Source: Geodermatophilus sp. DF01-2 (GTDB taxonomy: Bacteria; Actinomycetota; Actinomycetes; Mycobacteriales; Geodermatophilaceae). Taken from it: a stretch of DNA of 38,436 nt. Every line of letters starts with the position of its first letter. The stretch's first letter is position 1. Below are positions 1 to 9,691 of this stretch, in pieces. The stretch is from the NCBI RefSeq assembly GCF_004571065.1, contig NZ_SPQN01000038.1, positions 1-38,436 on the forward strand, written 5' to 3'. Under the pieces are notes generated by a model that did no database searches, was not told where the DNA came from, and worked only from the letters and a program-made list of their open reading frames with translations. A program made the position numbers and the translations under genes.

Positions 1-36
1 TCCACGAGACAGCCGACGAGAGCTACGGTTCGACAC
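1..36 (-). CDS. 5' fragment of an outward-facing gene, probably a transposase (partial)
   Basis: On the minus strand AGGAGG is followed after 5 nt by GTG (34-36), and the reading begins V-S-N-R-S-S-R-R-L-S-R before the window ends. Only about 12 codons are present, so no domain can be recognised. The identical start occurs on the plus strand at 38399. The call as a transposase is an inference from its presence in a repeated, mobile-looking element and from the ribosome-site-sequestering leader hairpin typical of insertion sequences. Confidence 0.4.
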   Translation of the reverse strand, partial: MSNRSSRRLSRG

Positions 37-94
37 GACATCCTCCTGGTTGGGGTTGGGACACCAAGCCCGTTCACCCCACCAGGGGGATGTC
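37..94 (-). promoter_or_regulatory. Leader hairpin that hides the ribosome binding site (left copy)
   Basis: Mirror image of the structure at 38341-38398. Two arms of about 19-20 nt pair with one C-A mismatch and one bulged A, and the AGGAGG motif lies entirely inside the stem directly before the GTG. See the right copy for the pairing. Confidence 0.6.
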
Positions 95-205
95 CTGGGT
101 CTTCAACCGCTCAGGGAGTTACTACCGACGACGGTTCCGTCCCCGGCCGTGACCGTGCGGTGCCGCAGGGGCTCTGCGACACCGCACGGCCGGTCAGGTG
201 CACCG

Positions 206-225
206 TCGGGGCCCACGGCCCCCGA
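206..225 (-). terminator. Possible terminator hairpin after the ScyD-like gene
   Basis: TCGGGG (206-211) pairs with CCCCGA (220-225) around an 8-nt loop, starting about 10 nt after the stop codon of the minus-strand gene ending at 235. The stem is short and there is no U-tract, so this is a weak call. Confidence 0.3.
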
Positions 226-234
226 TGTCAGGGG

Positions 235-1788
235 TCAGGGCGCGGCGTCCCCCGGGCCCTGGTCAGGCGTCCCGTCGTCGTCCTGCGGCGCCGGGGTCGC
301 CGGGTCCGACGTGGTCGGCTCGGGGGTGGTCGGGTCCGGGGTCGTCGGGTCCGGCGTGGTCGGCTCCGGCGCCTCCCCGGCCGCGGCCACCGGCAGCGGC
401 GCCGGTTCGACGCCGTCGAACGAGATCTCCCAGACCTGACCGCCGGTGTCGGGCAGCGGCGTTCCGTCGCCGCCGGGCAGGACCAGCCCCTCTGCCGGCG
501 CGATGCTGAACGCCGACACGAAGACGCCGTCGTCACCCACGGCCAGCCCGGCCGGGAAGGGGACGTCGACCGACCGGTAGGACAGGTCCGCGAGGTCGAC
601 GGCGACCACGTTGCCCTGCGGCTCGGTCGACTCGAAGTCCGGAGTCGACCCGAACAGCTGGGAGACGTAGAGCCGGGACCCGTCGTCCTCGACGGCCACT
701 CCGGTGATCCCGGTGAAGCCGTGGAGGGTCAGGATCGCGTCGCCCTCGGCGGTGTAGACCCGCGCCTCGCCCGCGCCCGGGACCAGCGAGCCGAGCCCGC
801 CGACGTAGACGTTCCCGTCGGCGTCGGCGGCCAGGGACGTCGGCACGAACTCCGGCGTCGTCTCGTCGCCCTCCACGGTCGGGTAGGTGGCGAAGACGGT
901 CACCTCGAACGGCGGCACGCAGGCCGTAGGGTTGGCGGGCGTCCCGGTGGCGCAGTCCTCGGGGACGGCGGCGAAGTCGGGCTGGACCTTCCACACGGTG
1001 TTGGCCGCGGCATCGGCGACCAGCGCGTAGCCGTCCGCGCCGGCCGGCCCGTCGGGGGTCGGGTCGACGAACAGGATGCTGAACGGGTTGCTCTCGAGCT
1101 GCGCGCCGTCGGGGTTCTGCTCGGCCTCGACGTCGACGAAGTCCACGTACGGGAACACGGCCTGCTCACCGTCGACCACCTCGGCCACGAGGAGGTTCCC
1201 CAGCGTCTCGGCGCCCGGCAGGTCGGTGATCCCCGGGATCGGGAACGGCGGCGGCCCGCCCTCGACCACGATGTACTGACCCGGGACGTCGGTCCCGTCG
1301 GCGCCGCTGGATCCCGCCTCGGCGAAGCTGCCGTCCGGGCCGGCGAGGGAGAACAGCCCGTCGACCACGCGCGCGGCCTCGGGCTCGTCGGCCTCCGGGT
1401 CGGAGATCGCCGTGACGCCGGCGGTGCCCCCCGCGCAGAGCTGGGCGGGTGGTTCCTCGGCCGGTGGTTCCTCGGCCGGTGGCGGCTCCACCGGTGGTTC
1501 CTCGGCCGGTGGCGGCTCCACCGGCGGTTCCTCGACCGGCGGTTCCTCCGCCGGTGGTTCCTCGCCGGAAGGCGCTTCGGGCAGAGCGACGCACGTGTCG
1601 CCGCCGGATCCGGCCTCGGCGACCAGGAGCGACCCGTCCTCGGCCCAGTTGAGCTGACGGGGGTTGTCGAGCCCGGTCGCTACGACGCGAGGGGCGTCCG
1701 GGGTGCCGTCTTCCTCGACGGCCACCGCGGTCGTCGCGCTCCCGAGCAGGAGAGCGAACGAGCCCGCGGCGACGAGGGTCCTGCGCAT
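235..1788 (-). CDS. ScyD/ScyE-like secreted beta-propeller protein
   Basis: 517 aa, exported. Residues 1-23 form a signal peptide (RR, hydrophobic core, AVA cleavage site). The mature part has repeated YVTN/NHL-like blades (for example residues with VRVVATGLDNPRQL-like entry, then VYVGGLGS, LYVSQLFG and VFVSAFS strands) as in the ScyD/ScyE family, whose actinobacterial members have no settled function. Two low-complexity regions stand out: a Pro-Glu spacer near residues 75-115 (EEPPAEEPPVEPP units) inserted inside the propeller, and a C-terminal tail of TTPDP/TTPEP units rich in Asp and Pro, which suggests a wall-spanning or surface-exposed stalk. ATG 1786-1788 has an AGCGGAGGAACC ribosome site. 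It is transcribed alone, downstream of the pxp-MFS operon. The family call rests on overall pattern, not on a catalytic motif. Confidence 0.7.
   Translation of the reverse strand: MRRTLVAAGSFALLLGSATTAVAVEEDGTPDAPRVVATGLDNPRQLNWAEDGSLLVAEAGSGGDTCVALPEAPSGEEPPAEEPPVEEPPVEPPPAEEPPVEPPPAEEPPAEEPPAQLCAGGTAGVTAISDPEADEPEAARVVDGLFSLAGPDGSFAEAGSSGADGTDVPGQYIVVEGGPPPFPIPGITDLPGAETLGNLLVAEVVDGEQAVFPYVDFVDVEAEQNPDGAQLESNPFSILFVDPTPDGPAGADGYALVADAAANTVWKVQPDFAAVPEDCATGTPANPTACVPPFEVTVFATYPTVEGDETTPEFVPTSLAADADGNVYVGGLGSLVPGAGEARVYTAEGDAILTLHGFTGITGVAVEDDGSRLYVSQLFGSTPDFESTEPQGNVVAVDLADLSYRSVDVPFPAGLAVGDDGVFVSAFSIAPAEGLVLPGGDGTPLPDTGGQVWEISFDGVEPAPLPVAAAGEAPEPTTPDPTTPDPTTPEPTTSDPATPAPQDDDGTPDQGPGDAAP
1446..1566 (-). 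repeat. In-frame 15/30-bp tandem repeats encoding a Pro-Glu spacer
   Basis: The plus strand shows about eight imperfect units of the type GGTGGTTCCTCGGCC alternating with GGTGGCGGCTCCACC. They are in frame and encode EEPPA/EEPPV/EPPPA units of the ScyD-like protein, so copy number can change by whole codons. Confidence 0.8.
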
Positions 1789-2123
1789 GGTTCCTCCGCT
1801 GGCGGTGTCGGCGGTGTGGGGGGAGGCCCCGGGGCTGCACGGTGGGGGGCCGGGGACGGCGCGGTCGCCGTCGATGCCAGCCGAAGCTAGTTCCGGGGCC
1901 GGGCCGGATCCGAGTCCCCAAGACTGGGGACGGACTCCTCCGTCCCATCCCCACCGGCGTGGTCACCACATCTGGTCAGGAGGGGCGCACGGTCCGGCGG
2001 CGCGCGCACCGGGGACGCCCGTCCCGGCCGGAACGGCCTCGGCGTCCGGGACCGCGCGGGTGCGGCTGGACAGGCCGAAGGTGTTCACCGAGAAGCCATG
2101 GGCGGTGCTCCGCGGTGACCGGC
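1789..2123. other. 335-bp intergenic region with an operator-like inverted repeat
   Basis: No gene with credible start and codon use is visible. The region lies upstream of the ScyD-like gene and downstream of the MFS gene (same strand). Its only clear structure is an inverted repeat, GTCCCC-6 nt-GGGGAC, at 1914-1931, about 125 bp upstream of the ScyD-like start. It could be an operator or a weak hairpin; no convincing -35/-10 pair was found next to it. Confidence 0.5.
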
Positions 2124-3365
2124 CTACCCCTTGTGATCGACCTCGGCGGACGGCCTCGTGTCCGCCACCGGAGGGTCGGTGACCAGGCGCGGGCGGGCGG
2201 CCGCGAGCCCGGTGACCACCTGCAGGACCAGCAGCCCGAGGAGCAGGAGCAGCGACGACCGCCACCCGCCGGTCGTGTCGTGCAGCAGCCCCACGGCCAG
2301 CGGCCCCGTGGCGGCGAGCAGGTAGCCCGCACTCTGCGCCGCGGCCGACAGCCGGCCGGTCTGTGCCACGTCCTGCGTGCGCAGCAACACCAGCGTCATC
2401 GCCAACGGGAAGGCCGCACCGGTGCCCAGCCCGTAGAGCAGCGCCCACACGGCCGGCGCCGCAGCGGGCGCGAGGAGCAGCCCGGCGAGGGCGACCGCAG
2501 TGGGCAGAGCCACGCCGGCCACCCAGGCACGCTGGCCGGGCCGGCGGGCCGCCAGCCAGGGGACGACGAGCGAGCACGGTGCGCCCAGTGCCGCCGCGGC
2601 CGCCACGAGGCCACCCGCGGCCACGGCCGAGAGCCCGGCCTCGTCCTGCAGCACGTCGGCCATCCAGGTCAACATCGCGTAGAAGACCAGGGACTGGAGG
2701 CCGAAGAAGGCCGTGACCGCGAGCGCGACGCGGTCCCGCAGCACGGCGGTGAGCGGTACCCGCTCCCGGGGCGGGAGGCCCCTGTCCCGCCGTCGGGCCG
2801 CCAGCACCGCCACCCCGGCCACGGCCGCCAGGATCGGCACCAGCCAGAGCGTCAGGCCGGCGACCGCGCTACCCGCCGCATCGGTCAGTGGCCGGGCCAG
2901 GCCGGCGCCCAGCGCGGCCGAGAACGCCATCGACGCCGTCGTCGCGCCGAGGACCGGCGCGCTGCGCGCTCCGTACTCGGCACGGACCGCTGCCGGGATG
3001 AGCACGTTGCCCACCGCGATGCCCGCGGTCAGCAGCACCGTGCCGGCGAACAGGCCCCACGTACCGGCCGTCCGCAGCGCGGTGCCGAGGGCCAGGACGA
3101 CGACCCCGGCGAGCAGCGCGCGGTGGACGCCGAGCCGGGCCGCCAGCGCCGGGGCGGTGGGGGAGAGCAGCCCGAGGCAGACGAGGGGCAGCGCGGTGAG
3201 CACGGCCAGCGCCGCGGGTTCGATCGAGAACTCCCCGCCGAGCCGGTCGATCACCGGGCCGACGGCGGCGAACGGGCCGCGCAGACAGAGTGCGACGACG
3301 ACGAGGACCGCAGCGGGAGCCAGCCATCCCCACCACCGGCGCCGGCCGGGCGCGGCGGCCGTCAC
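2124..3365 (-). CDS. MFS transporter, CynX/NimT family
   Basis: 413 aa, about 12 hydrophobic helices and a short charged C-terminus, the usual size for CynX/NimT-type major facilitator permeases, which move small anions or organic compounds. The conserved RGPFAAVGPVI-type first helix of this subfamily is present (residues 29-39), followed by a GLLSPTAPALAARLG loop where MFS motif A sits. Its GTG start (3363-3365) overlaps the stop of the upstream 64-aa gene in a GTGA, so translation is coupled. Being last in the NRAMP-pxpABC operon, it is a candidate importer or exporter of 5-oxoproline or a related amino-acid derivative; this substrate is inferred from position only. Confidence 0.85.
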   Translation of the reverse strand: MTAAAPGRRRWWGWLAPAAVLVVVALCLRGPFAAVGPVIDRLGGEFSIEPAALAVLTALPLVCLGLLSPTAPALAARLGVHRALLAGVVVLALGTALRTAGTWGLFAGTVLLTAGIAVGNVLIPAAVRAEYGARSAPVLGATTASMAFSAALGAGLARPLTDAAGSAVAGLTLWLVPILAAVAGVAVLAARRRDRGLPPRERVPLTAVLRDRVALAVTAFFGLQSLVFYAMLTWMADVLQDEAGLSAVAAGGLVAAAAALGAPCSLVVPWLAARRPGQRAWVAGVALPTAVALAGLLLAPAAAPAVWALLYGLGTGAAFPLAMTLVLLRTQDVAQTGRLSAAAQSAGYLLAATGPLAVGLLHDTTGGWRSSLLLLLGLLVLQVVTGLAAARPRLVTDPPVADTRPSAEVDHKG

Positions 3366-3556
3366 GACCCGGAGCGCCGGGTGCTCACCCGGTCCTCCTC
3401 GATCTGGCGTGCCGTCTCCAGCAGTGCGGGGACGAGCACGTCCTCCAGCTCCTCGGCGTGCGGCAGCCCGGCCAGCCCGCGGTCCAGGGACTGCCCCGAC
3501 GTCCCGCCGCGGGCCGGCGCGTCAACCGGCTCGTCCGGCAGGCCGGCTGTGTCCAC
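3362..3556 (-). CDS. Small hypothetical protein in the pxp operon
   Basis: 64 aa, acidic and hydrophilic, no membrane segment, no recognised domain. The start is GTG at 3554-3556, supported by AGGAGG with 5-nt spacing, and the stop overlaps the MFS start (GTGA), both good signs of a real gene. The central part (about residues 24-58, LDRGLAGLPHAEELEDVLV-like) should form one amphipathic helix ending in ETARQIEEDR. It sits between pxpC and the MFS gene and may be an accessory to either; nothing in the sequence shows a function. Confidence 0.65.
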   Translation of the reverse strand: MDTAGLPDEPVDAPARGGTSGQSLDRGLAGLPHAEELEDVLVPALLETARQIEEDRVSTRRSGS

Positions 3557-3617
3557 GGGGTCCTCCTGAGGATCGGGGCCGGTGCACTGCCCGCGTGATT
3601 GTGCGCTCCACTGAGGG

Positions 3618-4454
3618 TCAGGGGCGGAAGCGCAGCGCCTGGCCCGGGCGCAGCTGGCCGCAGCGGTCGACGTCGGTGTCGTCGACGTAGCCGATGACCG
3701 GGTAGCCGCCGGTCACCGGCCCGTCGGCGAGGAAGAGCACCGGCTGCCCGGACGGCGGTACCTGCAGCGCGCCGCGGACCATGCCCTCGCTGGCCAGCTC
3801 GCCGGCGCGCGCCCGCTCCAGCGGGACGCCGGACAGCCGCAGCCCGATCCGGTTGCTCTCGCCGGTCACCTCCCACGCGGTGCCGGTCAGCGCGGCCGCC
3901 GCGTCGTCGGAGAACCAGTCGATGCGCGGGCCGGGCATCACCCGCACGGTGACCTCGCCGCCGGGCGGGTCGGGGACCGGCGCGAGGTCCACCCCCGGCA
4001 TCGGACCCGTGGGCGGACCCACGGGCAGCACGTCGCCGGGGGAGAGGACCGGCGGGCCGAGGCCTGCGAGCAGGTCCGTCGAGCGGCTGCCCAGCACCGG
4101 CTCGACGGCGACGCCGCCCCGCACGGCGACGTAGGTGCGCAGCCCGGTGGCCGGCAGGCCCAGCCGCAGCTCGGCCCCGGCCGGCAGCACGACCGGGGCG
4201 TTGTGCGCGGTCGAGCACCGGGCGCCGGTCGTGGCCACGACCAGGTCCGCCGCGGCCCGCAGCGCCAGCCCGCCGAGGGTCACCTCGAGCACCGCGGCGT
4301 CCGTGCCGTTCCCGACCAGCCGGTTGGCCAGCCGGGCGGCGGCGCGGTCGCAGGCGCCCGAGCGGCCGATCCCGAGCGCCCCCTGCCCGGTCCGGCCGGC
4401 GTCCTGCACCGTGGTGAGCGGTCCGGTCGCCAGCACGGTGAGGGTGCGCGTCAC
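3618..4454 (-). CDS. pxpC: 5-oxoprolinase subunit PxpC (KipA / biotin-dependent carboxyltransferase-like)
   Basis: 278 aa, usual length for the family. With PxpA and PxpB it forms the ATP-dependent enzyme that opens 5-oxo-L-proline to glutamate in the cytoplasm. The N-terminus has the diagnostic GPLTTVQDAGRTGQ and GIGRSGACDRAAARLANRLVGN blocks, the middle has YVAVRGGVAVEPVLGSRSTDLLAGLG, and the C-terminus has SNRIGLRLSG and DGPVTGGYPVIGYV, all typical of the KipA/AHS2 fold shared with urea amidolyase. The start is taken as GTG 4452-4454, since it overlaps the pxpB stop as GTGA and gives the family N-terminus; the frame stays open upstream, but that part has no homology. Confidence 0.93.
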   Translation of the reverse strand: MTRTLTVLATGPLTTVQDAGRTGQGALGIGRSGACDRAAARLANRLVGNGTDAAVLEVTLGGLALRAAADLVVATTGARCSTAHNAPVVLPAGAELRLGLPATGLRTYVAVRGGVAVEPVLGSRSTDLLAGLGPPVLSPGDVLPVGPPTGPMPGVDLAPVPDPPGGEVTVRVMPGPRIDWFSDDAAAALTGTAWEVTGESNRIGLRLSGVPLERARAGELASEGMVRGALQVPPSGQPVLFLADGPVTGGYPVIGYVDDTDVDRCGQLRPGQALRFRP

Positions 4455-5062
4455 CCCTGCTCCGTGAACCGCACCCGGACGCCGGGTCGCAGCAGCGCGG
4501 CCGGGTCGCGGGCCACGTCGAAGACGGCGACGTCGGTGCGGCCGACCAGCTGCCACCCGCCCGGCGACTCCCGCGGGTAGACGCCGCTGAAGCCGCCGGC
4601 GAGGGCCACCGACCCGGCGGGCACCTTCGTCCGGGGAGTGTCCCGGCGGGGGACGTCCCACGGCTCCCCGTCGGGGGTCAGGTAGCCGAACCCGGGCGCG
4701 AAGCCGCAGAAGGCCACCGTCCACTCCGTGTCGGTGTGCCGGCGCACCACCTCGTCGGGCGGCACGCCGAGGAGCGCCGCGACGTCGGCCAGGTCGGCCC
4801 CGTCGTACACGACCGGCAGCTCGACCAGCTCCCCGCCGGCCGTGCGGCCGGGGCGCGGCCGGGTGCGGCGCACCGCCTGCTCGACCGCGGCGAGGGTGGT
4901 CACCGCCGGGTCGGTCGCCAGCAGCACGGTCCGCGCCGCCGGGACGACGTCCACCACGCCCTCGGGCGGGTCGGCCGCCAGCGCGGCGTACAGCCCGAGG
5001 ACGTCGTCGAGGTCGTCGAGCTCGACCAGCAGCGCGCTCGACCCGCTGGGCAGGACGCGCAT
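4451..5062 (-). CDS. pxpB: 5-oxoprolinase subunit PxpB (KipI family)
   Basis: 203 aa. KipI/AHS1-type subunit that works with PxpC in ATP-dependent 5-oxoproline hydrolysis; in Bacillus the KipI homologue was first described as a sporulation kinase inhibitor. Visible family blocks are LPSGSSALLVELDDL at the start, the PPEGVVDVVPAARTVLL stretch, VVYDGADLADVAALLGVPPDEVVRRH, and the conserved CGFAPGFGYL followed by VPRRDTPRTKVPAGSVALAGGFSGVYPRESPGGWQL. The ATG at 5060-5062 overlaps the pxpA stop as ATGA. It is shorter than the open frame, which continues upstream across pxpA without family sequence. Confidence 0.93.
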   Translation of the reverse strand: MRVLPSGSSALLVELDDLDDVLGLYAALAADPPEGVVDVVPAARTVLLATDPAVTTLAAVEQAVRRTRPRPGRTAGGELVELPVVYDGADLADVAALLGVPPDEVVRRHTDTEWTVAFCGFAPGFGYLTPDGEPWDVPRRDTPRTKVPAGSVALAGGFSGVYPRESPGGWQLVGRTDVAVFDVARDPAALLRPGVRVRFTEQG

Positions 5063-5814
5063 CAGGGCGCGAACGGCGCCAGCGACACCCCGGCCGCGGT
5101 GAGCGCCTTCCGCACCCGCCGGGCGATCGCCACCGCGCCCGGGGTGTCGCCGTGGACGCAGATCGACTCCGGCGCCAGCCGCAGCAGCCCGCCCTCGACG
5201 TCGGTGACCGGCTCGCCGGTAGCCATCGCGACGCAGCGGCGGGCGATCTCGGCGGCGTCGTGCAGCACCGCCCCGGGCAGCCGCCGGGAGACCAGCGTGC
5301 CCCCGGGCGTGTACTCGCGGTCGGCGAACGCCTCGTGCACCGTCGCCAGCCCGGCCTCGTCGGCCAGCCGCAGCCACGCCGACCCGGGCAGCCCGAGCAC
5401 GGGCAGGTCGCGGTCGTACTCGACGACCGCCCGCACCACGGCCGCGGCCTGCTCCTCGGAGGAGACGATCGTGTTGTAGAGGGCGCCGTGCGGCTTGACG
5501 TAGCGCACCCGCGTGCCGGCGACCCGGGCGAAGGCCTCCAGCGCGCCGAGCTGGTAGAGCACGTCGGCGGTCAGCTCGTCGGGCTCCACGTCGACGAAGC
5601 GGCGGCCGAACCCGGCCAGGTCGCGGTAGGAGACCTGGGCGCCGACCGCCACCCCCGCCTCCGCGGCCCGCGCGCAGACCCGGCGCATGATCGACGGGTC
5701 GCCGGCGTGGAAGCCGCAGGCCACGTTGGCGCTGGTCACGACGCCGAGCAGCGCGTCGTCGTCCCCGAGCCGCCACTGGCCGAAGCCCTCGCCGAGATCG
5801 GAGTTCAGGTCCAT
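5062..5814 (-). CDS. pxpA: 5-oxoprolinase subunit PxpA (LamB/YcsF family)
   Basis: 250 aa, the normal size. It starts [12 protein letters not shown], the LamB/YcsF signature, and continues with [42 protein letters not shown] and [16 protein letters not shown], which are the conserved metal and substrate pocket blocks. ATG 5812-5814 follows a GAGGAGG-type site 14 bp downstream of the NRAMP-like gene. The order transporter-pxpA-pxpB-pxpC matches the Bacillus ycsF-ycsG-ycsI-kipI-kipA locus in content, with ycsI found here beyond argG. Confidence 0.95.
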   Translation of the reverse strand: MDLNSDLGEGFGQWRLGDDDALLGVVTSANVACGFHAGDPSIMRRVCARAAEAGVAVGAQVSYRDLAGFGRRFVDVEPDELTADVLYQLGALEAFARVAGTRVRYVKPHGALYNTIVSSEEQAAAVVRAVVEYDRDLPVLGLPGSAWLRLADEAGLATVHEAFADREYTPGGTLVSRRLPGAVLHDAAEIARRCVAMATGEPVTDVEGGLLRLAPESICVHGDTPGAVAIARRVRKALTAAGVSLAPFAP

Positions 5815-5828
5815 CGCGGGCGGCCTCC

Positions 5829-7082
5829 TCAGGCGAACAGCTCGATCACCGGGCGGATGGAGTTGACCGCCAGGTACAGGGTCAGCAGCCAGGCCAGCCA
5901 GCCGACCGCCAGCAGCCAGCGCGGGTACCGGTAGCCGCCCAGCAGGTCGGCGCGGGCGGTCGCGACCCAGAGCAGGACGGCGATGCCGACGGGCAGCAGC
6001 AGCCCGTTGAACGCCCCGGCGAAGATCAGCAGCGTGACCGGCGCGGCGCCGATGAGCAGGAACGCCAGCGTGGTGACGGCGATGAAGGCGACCACGAGCA
6101 GCATGCGGGTGCGGTCGCCGGTGCGCCCGCCGGAGGTCAGGAAGGTGACCGAGGTGTAGGACGCGCCGATGACGCTGGTGATCGACGCCGCCCACAGCAC
6201 CACGCCGAACGCCCGGAGCCCGAACTCGCCCGCGGCCGCCCCGAACGCCGTCGCCGCCTGGTTCCCGGTGCCGAGGTCGGCGCCGGCGGTGACGACGCCG
6301 AGGATGGCGAGGAAGAGCAGCACCCGCATGACGCCGGTGATCACGATGCCGGTGACCGATCCGCGGGTGATGTCGCGGACGTGCTCCGGTCCGGTGACCC
6401 CGGAGTCGATCAGCCGGTGGGCGCCGGCGTAGACGATGTAGCCGCCGATGGTCCCGCCCACCAGCGTGGTGATGGCGAGGAAGGAGACGTCCTCGGGGAG
6501 GACGACGTTGCTCAGCGCGCGACCGACCGGCGGGGTCGAGGTGATCGCGATCCAGGCGGTCAGCCCGATCATCAGCAGGCCGAGGACGACGACGATCCGG
6601 TCGACGGCCACACCTGCCCGCCGGTTGAGGAAGATCCCGATCGCGACGAGCGCCGACAGAGCGCCGCCGATCCGTGGGTCCAGGCCGAACATGGCCTCGG
6701 TGCCCAGGCCCGCGCCGCTGATGTTGCCGATGTTGAACACCAGGCCGCCGAGCACCAGCAGCGCGGCCATGAACCAGCCCAGCCCGGGCAGCAGCGCGTT
6801 GCCCAGCTCCTGGGCGCGCTGCCCGGAGACCCCGATGACCCGCCAGACGTTGAGCTGCAGCGCGATGTCGATGACGATCGAGACCGCGATCGCGAAGGCG
6901 AACGCCGCGCCCAGCTGCACGGTGAACGTCGTGGTCTGGGTGATGAAGCCCGGGCCGATGGCCGAGGTGGCCATGAGGAACATCGCGCCCAGCAGCGTCG
7001 ACCGGGTACCGGCCGACATGCGGCCGGCGGTCGCGGGAGGGGCCGGGTGGTGCGGGGCCGAGTGGTGCGGGTCGTCGGGCAC
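5829..7082 (-). CDS. NRAMP-fold transporter (YcsG-like), without the metal-binding motifs
   Basis: 417 aa, 11 hydrophobic helices with the overall NRAMP pattern (GPGFI entry in helix 1, helix 6 followed by the HRLIDSG loop). Canonical metal transporters have DPGN in helix 1 and MPH in helix 6. Here the helix 1 region reads [12 protein letters not shown] and helix 6 reads YAGAH, so the metal ligands are missing. In Bacillus the NRAMP-like ycsG lies in the pxp locus as well, so transport of 5-oxoproline or an amino acid through the shared LeuT-type fold is the better guess. Start: GTG 7080-7082 with a GGGGA site 6 nt upstream; ATG 7017-7019 is the alternative. The N-terminal 20 residues are rich in His and Pro. 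Confidence 0.82.
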   Translation of the reverse strand: MPDDPHHSAPHHPAPPATAGRMSAGTRSTLLGAMFLMATSAIGPGFITQTTTFTVQLGAAFAFAIAVSIVIDIALQLNVWRVIGVSGQRAQELGNALLPGLGWFMAALLVLGGLVFNIGNISGAGLGTEAMFGLDPRIGGALSALVAIGIFLNRRAGVAVDRIVVVLGLLMIGLTAWIAITSTPPVGRALSNVVLPEDVSFLAITTLVGGTIGGYIVYAGAHRLIDSGVTGPEHVRDITRGSVTGIVITGVMRVLLFLAILGVVTAGADLGTGNQAATAFGAAAGEFGLRAFGVVLWAASITSVIGASYTSVTFLTSGGRTGDRTRMLLVVAFIAVTTLAFLLIGAAPVTLLIFAGAFNGLLLPVGIAVLLWVATARADLLGGYRYPRWLLAVGWLAWLLTLYLAVNSIRPVIELFA

Positions 7083-7220
7083 GGGGGCTCCCCAGTCGGG
7101 CGTGACCGCGACGCTAGGGCTGTGATGGGCCCTCCGCAACGGCCGTGGGGGGACGGCGGCCGGCGCCGGGACGGGCTGGTGCCGCGGCTCCCGACGGCCG
7201 CCTGCGCGCCGAGTCGCGGA

Positions 7221-7279
7221 GACGGTGTGCGCCGAGGCGGAACTCCAGGACGCAGAAGTCCTCCTCAGCGCACACCGTC
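7221..7279 (-). terminator. Long double hairpin downstream of argG
   Basis: GACGGTGTGCGC (7221-7232) pairs perfectly with GCGCACACCGTC (7268-7279), continued by GAGG/CCTC after one mismatch. The loop contains a second hairpin (AGGAC, 6-nt loop, GTCCT). It lies 18 bp beyond the argG stop and about 140 bp ahead of the NRAMP-like start, and so probably ends argG transcription. There is no U-tract. The size and nesting would also fit a dispersed palindromic repeat. Confidence 0.55.
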
Positions 7280-7296
7280 CGGCGCCCCTGCGAGGC

Positions 7297-9630
<2,334 letters not shown>

Positions 9631-9654
9631 TCACGGACCCGTCCCACGACCGAC

Positions 9655-9681
9655 GTTCGGCCGGCGGCGCCCCGTGGGTAT
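9655..9681 (+). promoter_or_regulatory. SigB/SigF-like promoter of the molybdopterin oxidoreductase gene
   Basis: GTTC (9655-9658), 17-nt spacer, GGGTAT (9676-9681). This matches the GTTT/GGGTAT class of actinobacterial stress sigma factors. Transcription would start at about 9688-9690, only 2-4 nt before ATG 9692, which gives a leaderless or nearly leaderless messenger and fits the absence of a ribosome site there. Confidence 0.55.
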
Positions 9682-9691
9682 GGCGACCGCC

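Larger units (their letters stand above)
1..125. repeat. Left copy of terminal inverted repeat
   Basis: Base-by-base comparison shows that this segment is the exact reverse complement of 38310-38434, 125 of 125 positions. Homology stops after position 125: the next base is C here, while the other copy reads G on the same strand. It carries a ribosome binding site, a start codon and a leader hairpin that point out of the window to the left. It most likely is the first part of a multi-copy insertion sequence; the family cannot be told from so little sequence. Confidence 0.9.

Noticed and set aside
1446..1566. Regular short repeats as a CRISPR array
   Set aside because: Units are 15 bp, without unique spacers, and encode Pro-Glu repeats in frame.
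160..1890. A 576-codon open frame on the plus strand
   Set aside because: It is antisense to the ScyD-like gene with its signal peptide and good ribosome site; the plus-strand protein is low complexity.
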